DNA of 7,724 bases from Sediminibacterium sp. (GCA_030158535.1 JAOASV010000214.1:1-7724); one strand, 5' to 3'; shown: positions 1 through 7,239, counted from the first letter of the stretch. Translations and numbers: made by a program. The notes: generated by a model not told the origin, from the letters alone.

Positions 1-1
1 C

Positions 2-733
2 ACAAATTTGTGTGACATCACGCATTATTTACCGCAAACTAACTTTCCGCAAGCCGCCTATGTTTGTGGTAACGCCATCAAGCATTTTCCGGGTGGAAGT
101 TTCCATGTTATTTTGGTAAACTTATTTGAAGGCCCAGCGCAGCATGTACTCATGGCTAAGTTTAACCAGCAATATATAGTTTGTCCTGACAATGGTCTTT
201 TAACCATGATTACGGGTCAAAAACCTACCGAGCTTGTAGCGATTCCTTTAAATAATAAGCATACTTTACTTGAGATAACCGCTGTAATTGCTATGGCTAT
301 CAACAAAGTAAGTAAAACGGGTAATTTACTGGATGGGGGTGTGGCTATACCTACTATCAACGAAATTTATCCATTAAGACCTACTGTAGGACCGGACTGG
401 ATAGAGGGTCAAATCCTATTTATAGACCAATTCGAAAACGTAGTAATTAATATTACCGCTTCAGAATTTGCGGCTCAGGCAAATGGCAGATCCTTTAAAA
501 TCGTATTTAAACGCAACGAAGTCATTGATACCATCAGTTCCAATTATACCTCGGTTGCCGAAACTGATAAATTAGCCTGGTTTAACTCGGCTGGATACCT
601 AGAAATAGCCCTTCGAAATGGTAATATGGCAGGACTCTTTGGACTACAAGGTTTTAACGAGCAAATGCAAAACAAAGGTGGTGGTTCGGATACTAATTGG
701 TTTTATCAAACGGTTAGAGTGTTTTTTGAATAA
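2..733 (+). CDS. SAM hydroxide adenosyltransferase (DUF62) family protein, 5' end missing
   Basis: This is the C-terminal part of a DUF62 family protein, cut by the left edge. The reading frame is open from base 2. The TTG at base 8 is not a credible start, because the residues around it (TNLCDITH) match the family's internal 'VDISH' strand, so roughly 30 N-terminal residues lie outside. Counting from that TTG codon as residue 1, visible family marks are DITH (3-6), the PDNGLL turn (60-65), the beta strand LFIDQFENVVINI (137-149) and the C-terminal block FNSAGYLEIAL (192-202). Characterised members hydrolyse S-adenosylmethionine to adenosine and methionine; fluorinases and chlorinases are relatives. 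The segment that normally reads DPGVGxxRR here reads NLFEGPAQH (38-46), so the expected catalytic Asp and Arg appear as Asn38 and Gln45, and I see no clear counterpart of the catalytic His. Family membership is well supported; enzymatic activity is not. It ends 74 bases before lpdA, which has its own candidate promoter. Confidence 0.85.
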   Translation, partial: TNLCDITHYLPQTNFPQAAYVCGNAIKHFPGGSFHVILVNLFEGPAQHVLMAKFNQQYIVCPDNGLLTMITGQKPTELVAIPLNNKHTLLEITAVIAMAINKVSKTGNLLDGGVAIPTINEIYPLRPTVGPDWIEGQILFIDQFENVVINITASEFAAQANGRSFKIVFKRNEVIDTISSNYTSVAETDKLAWFNSAGYLEIALRNGNMAGLFGLQGFNEQMQNKGGGSDTNWFYQTVRVFFE

Positions 734-758
734 TTTGCCCAATTTTAGTTTAATTTTG
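725..758 (+). promoter_or_regulatory. Candidate Bacteroidota-type promoter for lpdA
   Basis: TAATTTTG at 751-758 fits the Bacteroidota -7 consensus TAnnTTTG exactly. A TTTG at 725-728 lies 22 bases upstream and could serve as the -33 element; it falls inside the last codons of the preceding gene. Transcription would begin near 763-766, giving a leader of roughly 45 bases. The match is by eye, and such AT-rich motifs also occur by chance. Confidence 0.45.
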
Positions 759-807
759 CAACGCAAACAGGCCATTAGGCCCTTAATAATCAAGTAATTT
801 AGTTTTT

Positions 808-2214
808 ATGGCATATGATGTAATTGTAATTGGTAGCGGACCTGGTGGATATCCAGCAGCTATTCGTGCTTCTCAATTAGGTTTTAAAGTAGCTGTTATT
901 GAAAAGGAAAGCCTTGGTGGCGTTTGTTTGAACTGGGGTTGTATTCCAACCAAAGCGCTTTTAAAAAGTGCCCAAGTATATGAATATGTAAAGCATAGTG
1001 CCGATTACGGTATCAACGCAACAGGTACCCACGATTTTGGTGGTGTGATTAAGCGTAGCCGTGGTGTTGCCGATAAAATGAGTAAGGGTGTTCAATTCTT
1101 AATGAAGAAGAACAAGATTGACGTAATCATGGGATATGGTAAAGTATTATCAAAAGGTAAAGTAGAAGTTACTGCCGCTGATGGTACCAAGCAAATCCAA
1201 GAAGCTAAATACATTGTTATTGCAACTGGTGGAAGATCAAGAGAATTACCAAACTTAAAACAAGATGGTAAAAAAGTTCTTGGCTACCGCGAAGCAATGG
1301 TACTTGCCGAGCAACCTAAATCAATGATCATTGTGGGTAGTGGTGCGATAGGTGTTGAGTTTGCATATGTATACAATAGCATGGGTACTAAAGTAACCAT
1401 CGTTGAATTCATGCCACGCATTGTTCCTGTAGAAGACGAAGACATTTCTAAAGAATTAGAAAAGCAATATAAAAAACAAGGCATCGAAATTATGACCAAC
1501 GCTTCTGTAGAATCTTTAGATACTACTGGTGCTGGTGTTAAAGCGCATGTTAAAAAGCAAGATGGCTCTATGGTAACACTAGAAGCAGATGTTGTTTTAA
1601 GTGCTGTTGGTGTTGTTGCCAATATTGAAAATCTTGGTTTAGAAGAAGCAGGTGTTAAAGTAGATAAAGGAAGAGTCATTGTAGACAAATACCAACAAAC
1701 ATCTGTGGCTGGTGTGTATGCAATTGGTGATTGTTCGCCAGGTCAAGCGCTTGCACACGTGGCTGCTAAAGAAGGTATCAATGCTGCAGAGCATATGGCT
1801 TACCTAGAAAAAAAGCACCACCATTTACCTGAACCTTTAGATTATAACAACATTCCTGGTTGTACCTATTGTACTCCAGAAATTTCAAGTGTAGGTTACA
1901 CAGAAAAAGCAGCTAAAGAAGCTGGATACGAAATCAAAGTGGGTAAATTCCCATTTGTAGCAAGCGGAAAGGCAAGTGCAGCAGGCGCTACAGAAGGTTT
2001 TGTGAAAGTAATCTATGATGCAAAATATGGTGAGTTTTTAGGTTGCCATATGATTGGTATGAACGTTACAGAAATGATTGCAGAAGCAGTTGTTGCACGT
2101 AAATTAGAAACCACTGCACATGAAATCTTAAACGCTGTGCATCCGCACCCAACTATGAGTGAAGGATTAAAAGAAGCTACTGCTGCTGCTTATGGCGAAG
2201 CAATAGACATCTAG
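808..2214 (+). CDS. lpdA: Dihydrolipoyl dehydrogenase (E3)
   Basis: This flavoenzyme reoxidises the dihydrolipoyl groups of the pyruvate and 2-oxoglutarate dehydrogenase complexes, and of the glycine cleavage system, passing electrons through FAD to NAD+ in the cytoplasm. At 468 residues it has normal family length. Visible parts: the FAD-binding GxGxxG loop (G9-S-G-P-G-G14); the redox-active disulfide in GGVCLNWGCIPTKA (C40 and C45); the NAD-binding loop GSGAIG (177-182) followed by an acidic strand end at E200; the second FAD contact AIGD (305-308); and the C-terminal catalytic HPTMSE motif with His447 and Glu452. All key residues are present, so it should be active. An extra Cys pair, C352 and C355, sits in the interface domain (GCTYCTPE). 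The ATG at 808 gives the standard N-terminus directly before the FAD strand. No other dehydrogenase-complex genes are adjacent; the gene seems monocistronic, between its own candidate promoter and a strong terminator. Confidence 0.97.
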   Translation: MAYDVIVIGSGPGGYPAAIRASQLGFKVAVIEKESLGGVCLNWGCIPTKALLKSAQVYEYVKHSADYGINATGTHDFGGVIKRSRGVADKMSKGVQFLMKKNKIDVIMGYGKVLSKGKVEVTAADGTKQIQEAKYIVIATGGRSRELPNLKQDGKKVLGYREAMVLAEQPKSMIIVGSGAIGVEFAYVYNSMGTKVTIVEFMPRIVPVEDEDISKELEKQYKKQGIEIMTNASVESLDTTGAGVKAHVKKQDGSMVTLEADVVLSAVGVVANIENLGLEEAGVKVDKGRVIVDKYQQTSVAGVYAIGDCSPGQALAHVAAKEGINAAEHMAYLEKKHHHLPEPLDYNNIPGCTYCTPEISSVGYTEKAAKEAGYEIKVGKFPFVASGKASAAGATEGFVKVIYDAKYGEFLGCHMIGMNVTEMIAEAVVARKLETTAHEILNAVHPHPTMSEGLKEATAAAYGEAIDI

Positions 2215-2234
2215 ATCTAACCAAATAATAATTG

Positions 2235-2267
2235 TAAGGCCGCAAGAAATTGTGGCCTTATTTTTTT
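2235..2267 (+). terminator. Intrinsic terminator of lpdA
   Basis: An 11-base-pair stem (2235-2245 with 2250-2260), fully paired apart from one G-U wobble at 2242/2253, closes a GAAA tetraloop of the GNRA type and is followed by seven T residues (2261-2267). It starts 20 bases after the lpdA stop. The last three stem bases (2258-2260) are also the stop codon of the convergent DUF4197 gene. On the minus strand the hairpin is followed only by an interrupted T-rich stretch, so termination in that direction would be weaker. Confidence 0.9.
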
Positions 2268-2980
2268 GTAAATACTTTTTGTAACAGAGCCGATGTTCTT
2301 GCAGCTGGGTTGGATCTAATGTCTTTTTCTTGAGAAGCTATTTCAGTGTAAATACCAGATAAAGATTTATCGGTTACATACGCAACTAAATCTGGATTCA
2401 TTTTTTTACCAATAAGCGGTACCTTATTGTAAGTGGTAATTATTTTTTCCCAATACTGCGTAGCATTTACTTTATCAAGTGATGTTTTAATAATGGGCGA
2501 AAAACTTTGAGTAAGAGCCGTATTTGTTTTTGTTCTTAAATATGATGTTGCTGACGTATCGCTTCCTCTTAAAATATTGATACCATCGGTAATGGTCATT
2601 TCTTTAATGGCAGTTGTAAAAATAGGAACGGCTGTTTTACAAGCGTCTTCGGCGGCACGGTTCATGCTCACAATCATATCATCCATGAGTTGATTAAACC
2701 CGAGTTTACGAAGGGTCGATTCAATTTTTTGTGCCTCTGGTGGCATGATAATTTTTAAAGCAGCATTTTCTAAAAATCCGCCGGGGCTAGATAGTTTTGC
2801 GGTTCCTGTTTGAGCCCCTTTTTGAAGCGCTTCTTTAAGCCCACCCGCTATTTCATCGGCACTTAATCCAGACGAAGAAGGCATCGCCATATTGGACGCT
2901 TTTTTTAATAAATCTCCAATTTTTTGTGCCTCAACAGTTTGAAAACCTAAAATCGCAGCAATAAAAACTAATTTCTTCAT
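2258..2980 (-). CDS. Secreted DUF4197 domain protein
   Basis: This 240-residue protein of unknown function belongs to the DUF4197 family. The N-terminus MKKLVFIAAILGFQTVEAQ is a signal peptide with probable cleavage after Ala18. There is no lipobox Cys, so I expect a soluble periplasmic or exported protein. Family marks in order: LSADEIAGGLKEAL (39-52), GGFLENAALKIIMP (67-80), the MNRAAEDA segment (106-113), the AIKEMTITDGINILRGSDTSATSYLR block (124-149), and the C-terminal IRSNPAARTSALLQKVF (221-237). The whole domain is present. The frame stays open upstream to 3148, but the start at 2980 is chosen because it opens the signal peptide and leaves prfC and its promoter region free. It is convergent with lpdA, sharing the terminator region, and divergent from prfC across 114 bases. 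A weak -7-like TATCTTTA lies on the minus strand at 3007-3000. No function can be stated. Confidence 0.88.
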   Translation of the reverse strand: MKKLVFIAAILGFQTVEAQKIGDLLKKASNMAMPSSSGLSADEIAGGLKEALQKGAQTGTAKLSSPGGFLENAALKIIMPPEAQKIESTLRKLGFNQLMDDMIVSMNRAAEDACKTAVPIFTTAIKEMTITDGINILRGSDTSATSYLRTKTNTALTQSFSPIIKTSLDKVNATQYWEKIITTYNKVPLIGKKMNPDLVAYVTDKSLSGIYTEIASQEKDIRSNPAARTSALLQKVFTKK

Positions 2981-2999
2981 AATAAGGCATTTATAACCA

Positions 3000-3024
3000 T
3001 AAAGATAAGACGGCTTGCGCTCAA
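3000..3024 (-). promoter_or_regulatory. Weak candidate promoter for the DUF4197 gene
   Basis: Read on the minus strand, TATCTTTA (3007-3000) matches seven of eight positions of TAnnTTTG and lies 19 bases before the start codon. A TTG at 3024-3022 is the nearest possible -33 element, but the 14-base spacing is short for this promoter class. It is supported mainly by position. Confidence 0.25.
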
Positions 3025-3037
3025 TATTTGTGAATGT

Positions 3038-3072
3038 TTTGCTATAGTTAAGCCCTGCTGTCCTTACCTTTG
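3038..3072 (+). promoter_or_regulatory. Candidate Bacteroidota-type promoter for prfC-rimO
   Basis: TACCTTTG at 3065-3072 is an exact TAnnTTTG -7 element, with TTTG at 3038-3041 placed 23 bases upstream as the -33 element. The prfC start codon follows 22 bases after the -7 element, giving a short leader. This is the best promoter candidate in the window for element match and placement. Confidence 0.5.
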
Positions 3073-3094
3073 CAGCGCATAATTTAATAGCTTC

Positions 3095-4681
3095 ATGAAA
3101 TACGAGAAAGAGATAGGTCGACGCAAGAGTTTTGCCATTATATCGCATCCGGATGCGGGTAAAACAACCCTAACAGAAAAGTTTCTGTTATTTGGTGGTG
3201 CTATTCAAACTGCAGGTGCCGTTAAAAGCAACAAAATTAAAAAGCATGCTACGTCGGATTTCATGGAAATTGAACGTCAGCGTGGTATATCGGTGGCTAC
3301 TTCTGTAATGTCATTCGAATACAAAGACTTCCTAATTAATTTATTAGATACACCCGGCCACAAAGACTTTGCGGAAGATACTTACCGTACTCTTAGTGCA
3401 GTTGACAGTGTTATATTGGTGATTGATAGTGTAAATGGGGTAGAGCCACAAACGCGCCGTTTAATGGAAGTGTGTCGTATGCGCGATACGCCGGTAATTG
3501 TTTTTATCAATAAAATGGATAGAGACGGTAAATCAAGATTTGATTTATTAGAAGAAATTGAAAACGAATTACACATTTCGTTACACCCTATGACCTGGCC
3601 TATTAACAGTGGTAAAGAATTTAAAGGGGTATACAATTTGCATGATAAAAATCTTCGCTTATTTACCGGCGGTACAAAGGCCGACGAAGAAGATATTGTG
3701 GCCATCGATGATTTGCAAGACGCGTTATTAGAAACAAAAGTAGGTAAACGTGACGCAGATCAGTTAAGAGAAGACGTAGAACTTATTGAAGGTGTGTATG
3801 GTTCATTGGATGCCAATGATTACTTAACTGCTAAAGTAGCGCCCGTATTTTTTGGTAGTGCCGTTAATAATTTTGGGGTGAAAGAAATGCTGGACACTTT
3901 TATTAGAATTGCACCAGTGCCGCGCAGTAGAGTAACCTCTAAGCGCCTAGTAGAAGTTGGAGAAGATAAATTTAGTGGCTTTATATTTAAAATACATGCC
4001 AACCTAGATCCAAAACATAGAGACCGTATTGCATTTATGCGTGTATGTAGTGGCCGTTTTGAAAGAAACAAATACTATCACCATGTAAGAAATGACAAAG
4101 ACATGCGTTTTAGCAATCCATACACGTTTTTAGCACGTACTAAAGACGTTATTGATGATGCATACCCTGGTGACGTAGTAGGCTTATTTGATACAGGTAA
4201 TTTTAAAATAGGAGATACCTTAACAGAAGGAGAAGATTTTTACTTTACAGGTATACCTACTTTTTCGCCAGAAATTTTTAAGGAACTCGTTAATAAAGAT
4301 CCTTTAAAAACAAAGCAACTTGAAAAAGGTATTAGCCAGTTAACCGATGAAGGGGTGGCTCAGTTGTTTACCCAGTTTGGTGGCAATAAAAAAATTATTG
4401 GTTGCGTAGGTGATCTACAATTTGAAGTAATTCAGTACAGACTCTTACAAGAATATGGAGCTGCCTGCGAATTTAGAACCCTTCCTTTTTATAAAGCATG
4501 TTGGCTTACATCTAATGTAGCTGGCAAGCTTGACGATTTTTTACGTTTCAAACAGCAAAATGCTGCAGAAGACAAAGATGGTAATCCTGTTTACTTAGCC
4601 CAAAGTGAGTGGTTTTTAAATACAGAAATTACCAATAACCCAGATATTACTTTTCATTTTTCGAGTGAAATTCATAAATAA
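3095..4681 (+). CDS. prfC: Peptide chain release factor 3 (RF3)
   Basis: RF3 is a translational GTPase that removes RF1 or RF2 from the ribosome after peptide release and takes part in quality control after miscoding. The 528-residue length is typical. The GTPase motifs are intact: G1 HPDAGKTT (18-25), G2 region RGIS (63-66), G3 DTPGH (85-89), G4 NKMD (139-142) and G5 SA (253-254). Beyond them lie the beta-barrel domain and the RF3-specific C-terminal domain, including GDLQFEVIQYRL. The block KFLLFGGAIQTAGAVK, with HATSDFMEIERQRGIS after it, separates RF3 from EF-G and from tetracycline-resistance GTPases. The ATG at 3095 gives the usual short lead (MKYEKEIGRRKSFAIISHPD) before the P-loop. 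rimO begins 3 bases after the stop codon, so the two genes are almost certainly one transcript and may be translationally coupled. A candidate promoter lies directly upstream. Confidence 0.97.
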   Translation: MKYEKEIGRRKSFAIISHPDAGKTTLTEKFLLFGGAIQTAGAVKSNKIKKHATSDFMEIERQRGISVATSVMSFEYKDFLINLLDTPGHKDFAEDTYRTLSAVDSVILVIDSVNGVEPQTRRLMEVCRMRDTPVIVFINKMDRDGKSRFDLLEEIENELHISLHPMTWPINSGKEFKGVYNLHDKNLRLFTGGTKADEEDIVAIDDLQDALLETKVGKRDADQLREDVELIEGVYGSLDANDYLTAKVAPVFFGSAVNNFGVKEMLDTFIRIAPVPRSRVTSKRLVEVGEDKFSGFIFKIHANLDPKHRDRIAFMRVCSGRFERNKYYHHVRNDKDMRFSNPYTFLARTKDVIDDAYPGDVVGLFDTGNFKIGDTLTEGEDFYFTGIPTFSPEIFKELVNKDPLKTKQLEKGISQLTDEGVAQLFTQFGGNKKIIGCVGDLQFEVIQYRLLQEYGAACEFRTLPFYKACWLTSNVAGKLDDFLRFKQQNAAEDKDGNPVYLAQSEWFLNTEITNNPDITFHFSSEIHK

Positions 4682-4684
4682 TCC

Positions 4685-6013
4685 ATGAAGTCAAAAACAC
4701 TACATAAAGACAAGGTTAATATTATTACACTCGGTTGTAGTAAAAATTTAGTGGACAGTGAAGTGCTGAGTGGTCAGCTTAAAGCAAGTGATATTGATGT
4801 GGTGCATGAAAACACCAAACTAGATCATAACGTAGTGGTGGTAAATACTTGTGGGTTTATCGATAAAGCCAAAGAAGAAAGTATCAACACCATTTTAGAT
4901 CAACTGGAATTAAAGCGCAGAGGGAAGCTTGATAAAGTATATGTTACCGGATGTTTGAGCGAAAGATACAGAGGTGATTTAGAATCAGAAATGCCAGAAG
5001 TAGACGCATGGTTTGGAACCATGGAACTTCCTTTAATGTTAAAACAGTTTGAGGTAGATTACAAAGCAGAGCTTGTTGGTGAGCGTTTCTTAAGTACACC
5101 ACAGCACTATGCATATTTAAAAATAAGTGAAGGTTGTAATCGTACCTGTTCGTTTTGTGCCATTCCATTAATGCGTGGACAGCACGTTAGCCGTACCATC
5201 GAAGACCTGGTTACAGAAGCCGAAGGCCTTGTAAAAAAAGGGGTTAAAGAGATCATGCTTATTGCCCAGGAGCTCACCTATTATGGCTTAGACATTTACA
5301 AAGAGCGTGCGCTTCCTAAATTATTACACGCACTTGCTGATGTTAAAGGCATCGAGTGGATTCGTTTACACTATGCGTATCCAAGTAAATTTCCATTAGA
5401 AATACTAGATGTAATGCGTGAAAGGTCTAATATTTGTAAGTACCTCGATATGCCATTACAGCACGCTAGTAATAGCATGTTAAAGGCCATGAAGCGTAAC
5501 ATTACTAGAGAAGACATGTCTGTGCTGATCAAAGAAATTAGAGCACGAGTACCGGGTATTTGTTTGCGTACTACTTTAATTGCTGGTTTCCCTGGTGAAA
5601 CTGAAGATGATATTGAAGAATTAAAAGAATTTTTACAAGAACACCGCTTTGATAGAGTAGGTATTTTTAGTTATAGCCACGAAGAAAACACCACAGCACA
5701 TGATTTAGTGGACGACGTACCTGTAGATGTTAAAGCAGAGCGTGCACAGTCTATCATGGAAGTGCAGCAGGAAATTTCTCTCGAAAAAAATCAAGAAAAA
5801 GTAGGGCAGGTTTTAAAAGTGATTGTCGATAAAAAAGAAGCAGGTCGCTACCTAGGACGAACCGAATTTGATAGTGTAGAAGTAGACAATGAAGTAGTGA
5901 TCAATACCAAGCGCAAGCTCACTATTGGAGATTTTGTTTGGGTAAAAATTACCAAAGCCTACGATTACGACATTGAAGGAGAACTAGTAGATAGCGAAGG
6001 ACGCTCTATATAA
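4685..6013 (+). CDS. rimO: Ribosomal protein S12 methylthiotransferase RimO
   Basis: RimO is a radical-SAM enzyme that adds a methylthio group to the beta carbon of a conserved Asp of ribosomal protein S12 (Asp88/89, E. coli numbering), close to the decoding centre. The 442-residue protein has all three expected domains. The N-terminal methylthiotransferase domain carries the auxiliary 4Fe-4S ligands C18 (LGCSKNLVDSE), C56 (NTCGF) and C90 (VTGC). The radical-SAM core carries C151, C155 and C158 (CNRTCSFC). A TRAM domain spans about 375-440. The LGC-KN-VDSE signature points to RimO rather than the tRNA-modifying relatives MiaB and MtaB. It starts 3 bases after the prfC stop with no separate promoter, so expression probably depends on the prfC transcript. 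Its last 49 bases overlap, in antisense, the end of the membrane hydroxylase gene, and no hairpin terminator is visible after the stop. Confidence 0.96.
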   Translation: MKSKTLHKDKVNIITLGCSKNLVDSEVLSGQLKASDIDVVHENTKLDHNVVVVNTCGFIDKAKEESINTILDQLELKRRGKLDKVYVTGCLSERYRGDLESEMPEVDAWFGTMELPLMLKQFEVDYKAELVGERFLSTPQHYAYLKISEGCNRTCSFCAIPLMRGQHVSRTIEDLVTEAEGLVKKGVKEIMLIAQELTYYGLDIYKERALPKLLHALADVKGIEWIRLHYAYPSKFPLEILDVMRERSNICKYLDMPLQHASNSMLKAMKRNITREDMSVLIKEIRARVPGICLRTTLIAGFPGETEDDIEELKEFLQEHRFDRVGIFSYSHEENTTAHDLVDDVPVDVKAERAQSIMEVQQEISLEKNQEKVGQVLKVIVDKKEAGRYLGRTEFDSVEVDNEVVINTKRKLTIGDFVWVKITKAYDYDIEGELVDSEGRSI

Positions 6014-7239
6014 TGAAAGTAAAACGTAACGGCTAAGGATACAATTAAGTATAAGGTTACTACAATACTTGCACCACTAAATATTGCGTTTGCTCCAAAC
6101 CAATCTTTTTGGTAGTATAAAACCGCTACAGCTATGGCTGCTTTAACAATCTCTGCAATGAGCGCTTCGCCACTTCTATCCATAAGCTCGGTGTGGGCAT
6201 ACACAAAGGCAAAAACAAATGCACCATATAAAAACATATTCGGGTTTCCAATGGTAGCAATGTTACCAAACAAATAACTTACAAATAATAAAAGTGCAAC
6301 TAGTTGTACATACGACCAAAGCACAAGGCCCTTGGTTTCGTTGGTATCATATTTTTCAAAATGATACACGTCTTCTATTTTTTCTACAGGGTACTGCACT
6401 TCAACATCTGCGGGCCTCCAGCCAGTTGGCATAAACCATATTTTAAATTTACTAGACCAGCTTTTGGTACGCCATGCATCTTTTATAAGTAACCATAAGT
6501 GCATGAAATTGATTTTAATAGGGTTCCATGTTTGAACGGCTCTCGTAATACCATATACTGCAGGAATAGTAGGATCTTCCTCTTTAAAAGTGCCAAATAA
6601 TTTATCCCAAAAAATAAATATCTGACTATAGTTTTTATCGAGGTATTCGTTGTTGATGGCATGATGTACTCTGTGATGAGATGGCGTTACAATAATTTTT
6701 TCTAAAAATCCCATCTTACCAATATGCTGTGTATGGTACCAAAATTGAGCAAACAAATGAAGTGGTGCAACTATACCAATTACTTTAGCCGGTACACCTA
6801 ATAAAGCAGCTGGCAATAAAAAAATCACAAATATTTTTACAATAGAAGAAATGCTTTGTCTTAAAGCACAGGCTAAATTATATTCTTCGGAGCTATGGTG
6901 AACAATATGGTTGTTCCAAAAAACATTGTATTCATGCGCAATTCTGTGAATCCAATAACCTGCAAAATCAAGTGCTAAAAAAGCAATAATATAAGTGAGT
7001 GGGCCGTCTGGCACTTTGGTTAAAGCAAGATGCTGAACCATCCAGCCATAGGAGATAACGGCAATGCTTAAACCAAGTACGTCTTTGGTAACATTGGTAA
7101 CGCCAGAGCTAAGGCTTGAAATCATGTCAAATGTTCGAACGGTTTCTTTTCCCTTAAGTATACCATACCATTTTTCAATAAGTACCAGCAATAAAAACGC
7201 CGGCATGGCAATCAGTAATATTTTACCATAGCTTTCCAT
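5965..7239 (-). CDS. Membrane fatty acid hydroxylase superfamily protein, alkylglycerol monooxygenase-like
   Basis: This 424-residue integral membrane protein belongs to the sterol desaturase / fatty acid hydroxylase superfamily, di-iron oxygenases whose metals are held by clustered His. The His boxes are HRIAH (98-102), HIVHH (111-115) and HRVHH (189-193), with further His at 161, 169 and 172. Downstream, DKNYSQIFIFWDKLFGTF (201-218) is the family's conserved block. About nine hydrophobic segments are visible, five before residue 170 and four after 305, an arrangement like animal alkylglycerol monooxygenase (AGMO/TMEM195), which uses tetrahydrobiopterin to cleave ether lipids. HRxxHE with Glu103, SSEEYNLACALRQS (116-129) and the PSHHRVHH segment also recall AGMO. 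The substrate is therefore perhaps a glyceryl ether, but a fatty-acid or sterol-like substrate cannot be excluded. The ATG at 7239 precedes the first membrane segment. The C-terminal tail after IERP is Ser-rich and encoded opposite the end of rimO. It is divergent from bshC. Confidence 0.9.
   Translation of the reverse strand: MESYGKILLIAMPAFLLLVLIEKWYGILKGKETVRTFDMISSLSSGVTNVTKDVLGLSIAVISYGWMVQHLALTKVPDGPLTYIIAFLALDFAGYWIHRIAHEYNVFWNNHIVHHSSEEYNLACALRQSISSIVKIFVIFLLPAALLGVPAKVIGIVAPLHLFAQFWYHTQHIGKMGFLEKIIVTPSHHRVHHAINNEYLDKNYSQIFIFWDKLFGTFKEEDPTIPAVYGITRAVQTWNPIKINFMHLWLLIKDAWRTKSWSSKFKIWFMPTGWRPADVEVQYPVEKIEDVYHFEKYDTNETKGLVLWSYVQLVALLLFVSYLFGNIATIGNPNMFLYGAFVFAFVYAHTELMDRSGEALIAEIVKAAIAVAVLYYQKDWFGANAIFSGASIVVTLYLIVSLAVTFYFHYIERPSLSTSSPSMS

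Noticed and set aside
8..10. TTG as the start codon of the first gene
   Set aside because: The frame is open to the left edge, and the residues around it align with an internal strand of DUF62 proteins, so the gene continues outside the window.
1284..1688. Open frame of 134 codons on the minus strand inside lpdA
   Set aside because: It lies wholly within a strongly conserved gene, and its product is Ser/Thr-rich without any recognisable domain: a shadow frame.
2981..3148. N-terminal extension of the DUF4197 gene to an ATG at 3148
   Set aside because: It would place a non-conserved stretch before an obvious signal peptide and overlap the start of prfC by 54 bases. The ATG at 2980 opens the signal peptide directly.
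3382..4071. Two antisense open frames inside prfC (3382-3705 and 3820-4071)
   Set aside because: Both are fully inside conserved RF3 coding sequence, with no domain and no promoter or ribosome-binding context.
4944..5168. Antisense open frame inside rimO
   Set aside because: It is short, has no recognisable family, and is fully explained by the conserved RimO frame.
6304..6492. Plus-strand open frame of 62 codons opposite the membrane hydroxylase gene
   Set aside because: It is a shadow of the real gene, with no similarity to a known small protein.
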